From Desulfobacteraceae bacterium (lineage in GTDB: Bacteria; Desulfobacterota; Desulfobacteria; Desulfobacterales; Desulfobacteraceae), in NCBI GenBank assembly GCA_024225895.1, contig JAAEMC010001080.1:1-5007 (forward strand): DNA of 5,007 nucleotides. The letters are read 5' to 3'. How positions within the stretch are numbered: position 1 is the first letter of the stretch; each line of letters starts with the position of its first letter. The notes beneath the pieces were generated by a model. That model saw only the letters and a list, made by a program, of their open reading frames with translations. It searched no databases and was not told the origin of the DNA. A program made the translations under genes and the position numbers. Of this stretch, positions 1 to 5,007 are shown piece by piece.

Positions 1-1020
1 CAGGGCATCCATGAAACAGCCGCCGAAAAAATAGATCATTATTACTACGCCCATAACTAAATACGGCGGCATATCAAGGCCGCCGACCCAGCCTGCGATT
101 TCAAAGGGAATTCTTGTAACTGCCAAAAATTTGCCGAAAATCACGGCACCGGCAATGAGCATGAGGACCATACAGGAAGTTCGCAAGGTTTCCATCAAGG
201 ATTTGACAAATCCGGCCCAGGTGATCTGCTTGCGGACTATGGCAATGATCAGAACGCCGAAAGCACCTATTGCAGCCGCCTCTGTCGGTGTAAAAAGTCC
301 TATGAAAATACCGCCGATCACCAGGGTGAAGACAATGAGCGTTTCCGTCAGACCCAAAAGGGATTTGAATTTTTCTGCCCATGTGAATTTTTCTCCTGGC
401 GGTCCCTGTTCCGGGTGGAGCCTGCACCGTATAAAAATAGAAACAATAAAGAGTAATGTCACCAGAAGGGCCGGGAAGATTCCTGCCACAAAAAGGGCGC
501 CAATGGACTGCTCTGTTAAGATGCCGTAGATGATCAATACCACGCTGGGGGGCATGATCATTCCAATACCACCTCCTGATGCGACAGAACCTGTCGATAA
601 TTCATCATCATAATTATAGCGTTTCATTTCAGGTAGACCCACTGTCGCCATGGTGGCTGCCGTGGCCGGACTGGACCCGCAGACCGCACCAAATGCCGTA
701 CAGGCGGTAACCGTTGCCATGGCAAGGCCTCCCCTGATGCTGCCTAAGAATTTATAGCCGGCGTCATAAAGCCGTTTGCTGATGCCGGAGTTAAAGGCAA
801 GCTGCCCCATGAGAATAAACAAGGGAATGGTGGTCAGATCATAAGATCCAAAGACCTCGTAAACATTCCTGGACAAAAGATTTAATCCGGCATTAGGTGT
901 AATCATAACACTGAATCCAACAAAACCAACAGAAGCCATAACAAACGCAACAGGCATCCTTGTCAGAAACAGGAGAATCATGATCACAATTCCGATTATA
1001 CCAATAAGTGTTGGACTCAT
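1..1020 (-). CDS. dctM: TRAP transporter large permease, DctM subunit (3' end beyond window)
   Basis: This is the large membrane subunit of a tripartite ATP-independent periplasmic (TRAP) transporter. It forms the ion-gradient-driven translocation pathway for a carboxylate delivered by the DctP protein. The window holds 340 uninterrupted codons; full-length members are about 425-430 residues, so roughly 85-90 C-terminal residues lie off the left edge. The protein begins MSPTLIGIIGIVIMILLFLT, a hydrophobic first helix. It carries family-typical stretches: IPLFILMGQLA (65-75), a glycine/alanine-rich segment TAFGAVCGSSPATAATMATV (108-127), GGGIGMIMPPSV (149-160), and the signature GLFTPTEAAAIGAFG (241-255). 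The visible end, FFGGCFMDAL, matches the start of another conserved loop. The start ATG overlaps the dctQ stop codon (ATGA, 4 bp). No strong Shine-Dalgarno precedes it, so translation is probably coupled to dctQ. The family is clear; the substrate cannot be read from this subunit. Confidence 0.95.
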   Translation of the reverse strand, partial: MSPTLIGIIGIVIMILLFLTRMPVAFVMASVGFVGFSVMITPNAGLNLLSRNVYEVFGSYDLTTIPLFILMGQLAFNSGISKRLYDAGYKFLGSIRGGLAMATVTACTAFGAVCGSSPATAATMATVGLPEMKRYNYDDELSTGSVASGGGIGMIMPPSVVLIIYGILTEQSIGALFVAGIFPALLVTLLFIVSIFIRCRLHPEQGPPGEKFTWAEKFKSLLGLTETLIVFTLVIGGIFIGLFTPTEAAAIGAFGVLIIAIVRKQITWAGFVKSLMETLRTSCMVLMLIAGAVIFGKFLAVTRIPFEIAGWVGGLDMPPYLVMGVVIMIYFFGGCFMDAL

Positions 1021-1511
1021 TTTGTTTTCAATTCTTTCAATTGCTTAAAGTTTTCAAAAAGTTTCTCAATAATGGTTATGGAGAACGCAACCAGACAAAA
1101 GGCGAGAAGATATATAATATAATAGATAGGGAATTCCAGGTTCATGGAAACTTCACCTGTATGATGTATCTCCTTGGCATATAGAAACATCTGCCAGGTA
1201 ATCAGGCCGAAAAGGACAAGGCTGACCAGCCGGGTAATAATATCGATAATAATTTGTGTTTTGTCAGAGAACAGCCGTACCAGTATTTCCACACCCACAT
1301 GGCCTTCAACCTTGTATGTATAAGGCAGGGCTGTGGCCACTACAATGGTTGCCATAAATCCTACCAATTCCACTGAACCGAATATCGGATATTTAAAAAA
1401 TCGACCAATGACATCCACAACTGTTAAAAGCATCATGCCCACCAATGCCAATGCGCCGATAAATTTTAATATGTTTGAAAATTTGTTCAGTGCTTTGAAA
1501 ATAATATCCAT
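1017..1511 (-). CDS. dctQ: TRAP transporter small permease, DctQ subunit
   Basis: This is the small membrane subunit of the TRAP transporter, which partners DctM in the cytoplasmic membrane. The protein has 164 residues, a usual length for DctQ. Four hydrophobic helices are visible at about 14-36, 46-66, 86-110 and 128-149. The conserved motif after helix 1 is present as DVIGRFF (33-39), and E48 starts the second helix region. The segment EGHVGVEILV (69-78) is the usual conserved HV loop. The start ATG is supported by AGGA on the minus strand at 1519-1522, seven bases upstream. The gene lies about 100 bp downstream of dctP, behind a stable hairpin, and its TGA overlaps the dctM start, so the two membrane subunits are probably made together. 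Identity as DctQ is firm; specificity is unknown. Confidence 0.93.
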   Translation of the reverse strand: MDIIFKALNKFSNILKFIGALALVGMMLLTVVDVIGRFFKYPIFGSVELVGFMATIVVATALPYTYKVEGHVGVEILVRLFSDKTQIIIDIITRLVSLVLFGLITWQMFLYAKEIHHTGEVSMNLEFPIYYIIYLLAFCLVAFSITIIEKLFENFKQLKELKTK

Positions 1512-1544
1512 ATAGATATCCTGATAATATTAAATCATTTTATG

Positions 1545-1579
1545 AATGGCCGGCTTGCATTGTCATCAAACCGGCCATT
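1545..1579 (-). promoter_or_regulatory. intercistronic RNA hairpin between dctP and dctQ
   Basis: On the minus-strand transcript, 1579-1567 pairs with 1557-1545 as a 13-bp stem around a 9-nt loop. The outer nine pairs are perfect (AATGGCCGG with CCGGCCATT), the next is G-U, and three more perfect pairs follow. On the plus strand the tenth position would be a C-A mismatch, so the structure suits the dctPQM transcript better. There is no T-run directly after the stem, so it is not a standard intrinsic terminator. A likely role (inference) is mRNA stabilisation or partial attenuation, giving more binding protein than membrane subunits, as is common in transporter operons. Confidence 0.7.
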
Positions 1580-1612
1580 ATTACTATGAAAATTATAATA
1601 AATTACGTACGA

Positions 1613-2599
1613 TTACATCTGGGATTGAATGAAATCCACAACTGCTTTTCCGTCTACGCCCTTTGTGCCTGCTTTTTTAATATAATCATTAATTACAGGA
1701 GCAACCGCATCTTTCCATTTTTTGGATTCTGCATCTGAAAGGGAAATTACTTCACCGCCTTTGGACTTGAAGAATTCAAGACCAGCTTTATCAGCCGCAT
1801 CCCAGGCTTCGCCATGTTTTACAGCAAATTCAGCATTAATTTCCTTGATGGTTTTTTGCTGGGCTGGAGTGAGTTTATTCCATTTTTCTTTGTTCATAAA
1901 AACGGCAAAGGTAGTGGTATAGGCACAGGAGTAACTTTCAGTCAGATATTTAACAACCTCACCCAATTTCCAGCCTTTGTTGGCTTCCACCGGATGGGAG
2001 GAACCGTCTACAACACCTTTCTGGAGCATCTGGTAACATTCTCTCATGGATTTTCCAACCGGAGAGGCGCCCAATGCTTTCTGAACCAGTCCGCTGGTAC
2101 CGGTTCCACGAAGTTTCAGGCCTTTGAGGTCGTCCATTGTAGAGACTTTTTTCTTGGACGTATGAATAAGGCCGGGGCCATGGCCATGAACAAACATCAT
2201 TTTAGTATCATTGAACTCTTTGGGCTGGAATTTGTCCAATACAGCATTGGCAATCTTGGTCGCCTGGACACCGCTTTCGTATCCCATGGGAAGATCAATG
2301 GCCTGGGCTACGGTAAACCGTCCCCTTGAATAAGCTAAAACCGTCATTCCGATATCTGCGATACCTGCAACAACACCGTCGTAAGTCTGAGGCGCTTTTG
2401 TAAGTGTGCCTGCAGGGAAATATTTGATAGTGATTTCTCCGTTGGTTCTTTTTTCTACTTCTTTACACCATTCGTCAGCAAGTTTGCTTTGGATATGGGT
2501 GGGGGGGAAAAAATTCGCATAGGTTAGCTGTGTTCCAGCTAGTGCATTGGGTGCACAGAAACAAAAAATTAAAAAAGCAATAAATGCAATCCTCTTCAT
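1613..2599 (-). CDS. dctP: TRAP transporter periplasmic substrate-binding protein, DctP family
   Basis: This is the periplasmic solute-binding protein that captures an organic acid and hands it to DctQM. It has 328 residues, typical for the family. A signal peptide is clear: MKR, a hydrophobic core (about 4-15), and a probable cleavage after NALA (21/22). There is no convincing lipobox. Mature family features include TYANFFPPTH (26-35), GEITIKYFPAGTL (54-66), LKGLKLRGTG (158-167) with R164 at the position of the conserved carboxylate-binding arginine, and MLQKGVVDGSSHPVE (191-205). The start is decided by AGGAGG five bases upstream. It is the first gene of the operon and is separated from dctQ by a hairpin. 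Codons 29-33 contain a T6C7 run. The ligand is not determinable by eye. The position opposite a Had-like dehydrogenase suggests an aromatic or alicyclic acid, but C4-dicarboxylates, keto acids and lactate are all possible for this family. Confidence 0.94.
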   Translation of the reverse strand: MKRIAFIAFLIFCFCAPNALAGTQLTYANFFPPTHIQSKLADEWCKEVEKRTNGEITIKYFPAGTLTKAPQTYDGVVAGIADIGMTVLAYSRGRFTVAQAIDLPMGYESGVQATKIANAVLDKFQPKEFNDTKMMFVHGHGPGLIHTSKKKVSTMDDLKGLKLRGTGTSGLVQKALGASPVGKSMRECYQMLQKGVVDGSSHPVEANKGWKLGEVVKYLTESYSCAYTTTFAVFMNKEKWNKLTPAQQKTIKEINAEFAVKHGEAWDAADKAGLEFFKSKGGEVISLSDAESKKWKDAVAPVINDYIKKAGTKGVDGKAVVDFIQSQM

Positions 2600-2604
2600 G
2601 TTGA

Positions 2605-2610
2605 CCTCCT
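2605..2610 (-). promoter_or_regulatory. ribosome binding site of dctP
   Basis: The minus strand reads AGGAGG followed by TCAAC and then the ATG of dctP, a full-match Shine-Dalgarno at five-base spacing. It fixes the dctP start and implies high translation, as expected for an abundant periplasmic binding protein. Confidence 0.85.
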
Positions 2611-2690
2611 AAAAGTGTTTGTATTTGGAGCCAAAAAACTACCTTGGGACCCTAATAGATTGTGTAGCAAGAAAGCGTTGTCTTAAGGAT

Positions 2691-2702
2691 TTCACCTCCT
2701 TT
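2691..2702 (-). promoter_or_regulatory. second, orphan Shine-Dalgarno-like sequence in the dctP leader
   Basis: The minus strand reads AAAGGAGGTGAA, an excellent match to the 16S anti-Shine-Dalgarno, about 95 nt upstream of the dctP start. No ATG, GTG or TTG sits at a usual distance behind it. The AAGGA can pair with TCCTT seven bases downstream, forming a small 5-bp hairpin. It could be a ribosome standby site, the remnant of a leader peptide, or chance in purine-rich sequence. Function is not shown. Confidence 0.4.
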
Positions 2703-2763
2703 CCGTATCTGCTCAATTTATATAAAAGTGTTACAATGTAACTGTATTTCAGCCGCGAAAGAT

Positions 2764-2792
2764 ACTATATTTAGACCAATAGACCATGTCAA
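2764..2792 (-). promoter_or_regulatory. sigma-70-type promoter for dctPQM
   Basis: The minus strand has TTGACA (2792-2787), a 17-bp spacer, and TATAGT (2769-2764). This is a perfect -35 and a 5/6 -10 at optimal spacing. Transcription would start near 2757, giving a leader of about 155 nt before dctP. The spacer consists almost wholly of two tandem copies of TGGTCTA, eight bases apart, which could be bound by a regulator. Confidence 0.72.
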
Positions 2793-2858
2793 GAAAAAAG
2801 TCCAGCTTAATCTTTAAAATGCGGGGAAACTGAAAGAAAGATAGTGAACGCTATTAAT

Positions 2859-2913
2859 TATCAATGATTTCAAAAATTTGTATCCATCGGAACTTAGAGT
2901 GAAATCATTGATA
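2859..2913. repeat. perfect 14-bp inverted repeat in the divergent region
   Basis: TATCAATGATTTCA at 2859-2872 is the exact reverse complement of 2900-2913, with 27 bases between the arms. The arms lie between the two divergent promoters, and their centres are 41 bp apart, close to four helical turns. No T-run follows on either strand, so it does not look like a terminator. It may be a pair of operator sites, a cruciform-forming element, or a leftover of a small mobile element. Confidence 0.75.
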
Positions 2914-2952
2914 TGACTCTTAAAAAACCAATCAGATCACTATAGAATTTTC

Positions 2953-2981
2953 TTGACATGTAGCTGTTATGTATCTATAAG
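2953..2981 (+). promoter_or_regulatory. sigma-70-type promoter for the DUF2080 gene
   Basis: TTGACA (2953-2958), a 17-bp spacer, and TATAAG (2976-2981) form a near-consensus promoter. Transcription would start near 2988, leaving a leader of about 58 nt before the ATG at 3046. GTAGCTG occurs in the spacer (2960-2966) and again at 2993-2999, 33 bp apart, flanking the -10 element and the expected start point. Confidence 0.68.
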
Positions 2982-3045
2982 ACATCTAAATAGTAGCTGA
3001 TAAAATAGATAATACAGTTGCGGTTGAACAGGAGCTTGAAACATC

Positions 3046-3225
3046 ATGGCAGACGGCGATGAAAAATATGACAGATTTGAAGCAGATTATATAAACAGAA
3101 AGGTGAAATTTGAGATTTATGGCGAGGAAATGATCGAAAAGACGGTCAACTCAAGCGGTAACAGCGGTAGAGTTTACTTGCCCCCCGAATGGATCGGTAC
3201 AAAGGTAAAAGTGGTAAAATGCTAA
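3046..3225 (+). CDS. small DUF2080 family (transposon-associated) protein
   Basis: This is a 59-residue protein of unknown function. The C-terminal 40 residues contain KFEIYGEEMIEKTV (21-34), then SSGNSGRVYLPPEWIG (36-51), then TKVKVVK. I recognise this pattern as DUF2080, a family seen mostly in archaea and annotated as transposon-encoded or transposase-associated. The GNSGRVYLPPEW stretch resembles the first half of AbrB/MazE-type swapped-hairpin DNA-binding domains, which hints at a small dimeric DNA-binding protein (inference). The first 20 residues are charged and less familiar. The ATG is preceded by AGGAG at 3030-3034, an 11-base spacing that is slightly long, and by a strong promoter. 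No transposase gene lies within the window on either side, so it appears to be an orphan, either a remnant or a domesticated gene. Its relation to the flanking metabolic genes is unknown. Confidence 0.8.
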   Translation: MADGDEKYDRFEADYINRKVKFEIYGEEMIEKTVNSSGNSGRVYLPPEWIGTKVKVVKC

Positions 3226-3231
3226 TACGAT

Positions 3232-3270
3232 TGATTGGAAGGGGTTTTATACCAATTATACTGTTTTTTT
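3232..3270 (+). terminator. weak rho-independent terminator candidate after the DUF2080 gene
   Basis: TGATTGG (3232-3238) can pair with CCAATTA (3252-3258), giving seven pairs including one G-U around a 13-base loop. A run of seven T follows at 3264-3270. The stem is short and the T-run starts five bases after it, so this is only a fair candidate. Its place, just behind the small gene and before the next operon, fits. Confidence 0.4.
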
Positions 3271-3388
3271 AAGATGGTAAGGCACTCATACAGTCAAAAT
3301 TCGCTATTGAAAAATCATAAACAGTTTAAATAGACAAATCTTTTTTAATTTTACGATACATTATAAATAAAAAATAAAGGAGAGAAAA

Positions 3389-4501
3389 ATGGGAAACGTT
3401 CCTGAAAAAATCTGGACCTGGCAAATGATGAATCCTTTTAAAAAGGATAGGGAGACAGGAGAGGTAACATCTGGTCAACTGGAAAAAACACAGATTGATG
3501 TGCCCGAGCTTAAGCCCGGAGAAGTCCTTGTTGAAGTTGCAGGGTGTGGTATCTGCCATACAGATCTTGGTTATTTCTATTATGGTGTGCCTACCGTAAA
3601 TAAACCTCCGCTAACATTGGGCCATGAAATTTCCGGAACGGTTGTGGCAACGGGCGGTGATGTGGAAGCCTGGAACGGCAAGGAAGTCATAATCCCCGCA
3701 GTTATGCCTTGCAGAAAATGTGACCTTTGCAAAACAGGACGCGGAAACAGATGTCTTTCCCAGAAAATGCCGGGGAACAGCATGGGGATTTACGGCGGTT
3801 TTTCAAGCCATATCCCGGTACCGGCCATTGATCTTTGCGAAGTGAAAAATCGTGGGAAGATTCCCTTAGAAAAACTGGCAGTGGTTGCAGACGCCGCCAC
3901 AACCCCTTTCCAGGCAGCTAAACGTGCGGATGTCCAGGTGGGCGATAATACCATTGTCATTGGCGTCGGCGGGGTCGGTCAGTACATGGTTCAGACGTTA
4001 AAAGCCCTGGGCGCAGCAAATGTTGTTGCCATTGATATCAACCAGGAGCGCTTGGATACCATGTTAAAGAACGGGGCTGATTTTGCTGTAAACTCAATGG
4101 GCAAAACTCCCAAAGAGATTTCGGGAGAACTCAAAGGATACAGAAAAGAAAACGGATTGGCTTCAACCGGATGGAAAATTTTTGAAGTATCCGGAACCAA
4201 GCCCGGTCAGGAATTAGGATTGGCCCTATTAAGCTTTACCGGTAAAATGATTGTTGTAGGGTTTGGTCCTCACAAAGTGGAATACTCCATATCCAGACTC
4301 ATGGCGTTTGATGCCGAACTTATCGGCACCTGGGGATGTCTGCCGGAATACTATCCATCTGTGTTGAGCATGATCACAAGCAAAAAAATCAATTTTGAGG
4401 AATTTGTCCAGACAAGGCCCATGAGCACCATTCAGGAAAGCTTTGACGAGGCCCACAAACAGTCACCGGATCAAAGGATCGTATTGATACCTGATTTTTA
4501 A
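3389..4501 (+). CDS. had: 6-hydroxycyclohex-1-ene-1-carbonyl-CoA dehydrogenase-like zinc alcohol dehydrogenase
   Basis: This is a medium-chain zinc-dependent dehydrogenase of 370 residues. It most resembles Had/BamQ, which oxidises 6-hydroxycyclohex-1-ene-1-carbonyl-CoA to the 6-oxo compound with NAD+ in the anaerobic benzoyl-CoA pathway, just before ring opening. The catalytic zinc site is visible as AGCGICHTDL (C53), GHE (H79, E80) and VVADAATTPFQA (D168). The structural zinc cysteines are C108, C111, C114 and C122, inside PAVMPCRKCDLCKTGRGNRC. The nucleotide site is GVGGVG (192-197), with D216 ending the second strand, which favours NAD+. Had-like traits are WQMM near the N-terminus, QKMPGN (125-130), WKIFEVSGT (262-270) and GTWGCLPEYYP. 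AGGAG lies six bases before the ATG. No strong promoter is apparent in the 163 bp upstream. A 24-bp gap to the next gene suggests an operon. A related alicyclic or other alcohol substrate cannot be excluded. Confidence 0.78.
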   Translation: MGNVPEKIWTWQMMNPFKKDRETGEVTSGQLEKTQIDVPELKPGEVLVEVAGCGICHTDLGYFYYGVPTVNKPPLTLGHEISGTVVATGGDVEAWNGKEVIIPAVMPCRKCDLCKTGRGNRCLSQKMPGNSMGIYGGFSSHIPVPAIDLCEVKNRGKIPLEKLAVVADAATTPFQAAKRADVQVGDNTIVIGVGGVGQYMVQTLKALGAANVVAIDINQERLDTMLKNGADFAVNSMGKTPKEISGELKGYRKENGLASTGWKIFEVSGTKPGQELGLALLSFTGKMIVVGFGPHKVEYSISRLMAFDAELIGTWGCLPEYYPSVLSMITSKKINFEEFVQTRPMSTIQESFDEAHKQSPDQRIVLIPDF

Positions 4502-4525
4502 TCATAATATATAAGGATGTAAAAA

Positions 4526-5007
4526 ATGAAATTAGAAGGAAAAAAAGCCATTGTAACCGGTGGAAGCCGGGGAATCGGAAGGGCCATTGCCCTGTTGTAT
4601 GCAAAAGAAGGGGCAGATGTTCTGGTTAATTATCATTCCAATGATACTGCAGCCAAAGAAACAGTCGCGGAAATTGAAAAATTGGGAAGAAAAGGAGTTG
4701 CCGTGGCCGCAGACGTGGCCTCCTATGAAAGTGCCCAGAACATGGTGGACGAATGTGTTAAGCAATTGGGCGGAGTGGATATTCTTGTGAATAACGCCGG
4801 GGTTTCCAAACCTTCCATGCTTTTGAAAATGAAAGAAGAAGACTGGGATGCCATCATTGGTATTCATTTAAAGGCCGCTTTTAACACCACCCAGGCCGCC
4901 GGCCGTTACATGAAAGAAAAAAAATACGGCAAGGTTATCAACGTGATTTCAACTGCCGGTATTTTCGGCACCATCGGTCAGATTAACTATGCATCTGCAA
5001 AAGCCGG
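4526..5007 (+). CDS. FabG-like short-chain dehydrogenase/reductase (3' end beyond window)
   Basis: This is a classical SDR-family oxidoreductase, most like 3-oxoacyl-ACP reductase (FabG) or a 3-hydroxyacyl-CoA dehydrogenase. 160 codons are present of an expected 245-250. The nucleotide site TGGSRGIG (11-18), the adenine-ring aspartate D63, NNAG (89-92) and the catalytic S142, Y155 and K159 (YASAK) are all visible. At the place where FabG usually has a catalytic asparagine (V-N-L), this protein reads IHL, with H114. A histidine there is also found in the SDR domain of MFE-2 type 3-hydroxyacyl-CoA dehydrogenases. AGGA eight bases upstream supports the ATG. The gene sits 24 bp behind the Had-like gene. 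A role in oxidising a hydroxyacyl-CoA formed after ring cleavage, such as 3-hydroxypimeloyl-CoA, is attractive but inferred. A housekeeping reductase is the alternative. Confidence 0.9.
   Translation, partial: MKLEGKKAIVTGGSRGIGRAIALLYAKEGADVLVNYHSNDTAAKETVAEIEKLGRKGVAVAADVASYESAQNMVDECVKQLGGVDILVNNAGVSKPSMLLKMKEEDWDAIIGIHLKAAFNTTQAAGRYMKEKKYGKVINVISTAGIFGTIGQINYASAKA

Larger units (their letters stand above)
2600..3045. other. divergent regulatory region without a gene
   Basis: These 446 bp separate dctP (leftward) from a small rightward gene. The stretch is visibly more AT-rich than its neighbours. From left to right it holds the dctP ribosome binding site, a second Shine-Dalgarno-like sequence, a leftward promoter, a perfect 14-bp inverted repeat, a rightward promoter and a pair of 7-bp direct repeats. 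I found no open reading frame in it with a credible ribosome binding site. No tRNA, CRISPR or IS end is recognisable. Confidence 0.7.

Noticed and set aside
131..529. Plus-strand reading frame of 132 codons
   Set aside because: It lies wholly antisense to the well-conserved dctM frame, has no family-like features, and its composition is that of a shadow frame.
1814..2329. Plus-strand reading frame of 171 codons
   Set aside because: It is antisense to dctP, whose translation shows clear family motifs over the same stretch. There is no matching promoter or ribosome binding site.
2685..2704. Plus-strand likeness to the 3' end of 16S rRNA (GGAT..CACCTCCTTTC)
   Set aside because: It is simply the complement of the strong Shine-Dalgarno-like sequence on the minus strand. 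No other 16S sequence flanks it.
2786..2833. 15-codon plus-strand frame in the divergent region
   Set aside because: It has no Shine-Dalgarno, and its ATG falls in the leftward promoter. It is too short to support as a gene.
2928..3238. CCAATCA at 2928-2934 and TGATTGG at 3232-3238 as terminal inverted repeats of an element around the DUF2080 gene
   Set aside because: Only seven bases match, with no extension and no target duplication. Such a match is expected by chance in AT-rich DNA.
2600..3388. Sigma-54 promoters for the TRAP or had operons
   Set aside because: I looked for GG and GC dinucleotides at -24/-12 spacing with TGGCAC/TTGC context on both strands and found no acceptable match. 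GGCAC at 3281-3285 lacks the second element.

Overview
The window looks like a chromosomal stretch from an anaerobic, moderately AT-rich bacterium. The best guess is a sulfate-reducing member of the Desulfobacterota (Desulfobacterales type). This rests on gene content: a tripartite TRAP transporter set beside a dehydrogenase that closely resembles the Had/BamQ enzyme of anaerobic benzoyl-CoA degradation, followed by a FabG-like reductase. No rRNA or other taxonomic marker is present, so the assignment is inference.

Left half, minus strand (about 1-2599): a complete dctP-dctQ and a truncated dctM form one operon reading leftwards. dctP encodes a secreted substrate-binding protein, dctQ the small four-helix membrane subunit, and dctM the large permease, which runs off the left edge. 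dctQ and dctM overlap by an ATGA. A strong 13-bp RNA hairpin lies between dctP and dctQ. A near-consensus sigma-70 promoter (TTGACA-17-TATAGT) lies about 165 bp upstream of dctP and leaves a leader of roughly 155 nt, which carries a second, unused Shine-Dalgarno-like sequence.

Middle (2600-3388): an AT-rich divergent region. It holds the dctP promoter, a perfect 14-bp inverted repeat (2859-2913), a second near-consensus promoter facing right (TTGACA-17-TATAAG), and a 59-codon gene (3046-3225). I recognise that small protein as DUF2080, a family known mainly from archaea and annotated as transposon-associated. No transposase is seen next to it. A weak terminator-like hairpin with a T-run follows.

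Right half, plus strand (3389-5007): a zinc-dependent 6-hydroxycyclohex-1-ene-1-carbonyl-CoA dehydrogenase-like gene, then after 24 bp a FabG-like short-chain dehydrogenase cut by the right edge. They are probably co-transcribed.

A working picture (inference) is that the TRAP system imports an organic acid, possibly aromatic or alicyclic, and the right-hand genes belong to its CoA-ester oxidation route. I see no clear evidence of an entirely new system. The DUF2080 gene and the regulatory architecture of the divergent region are the parts most worth following up.
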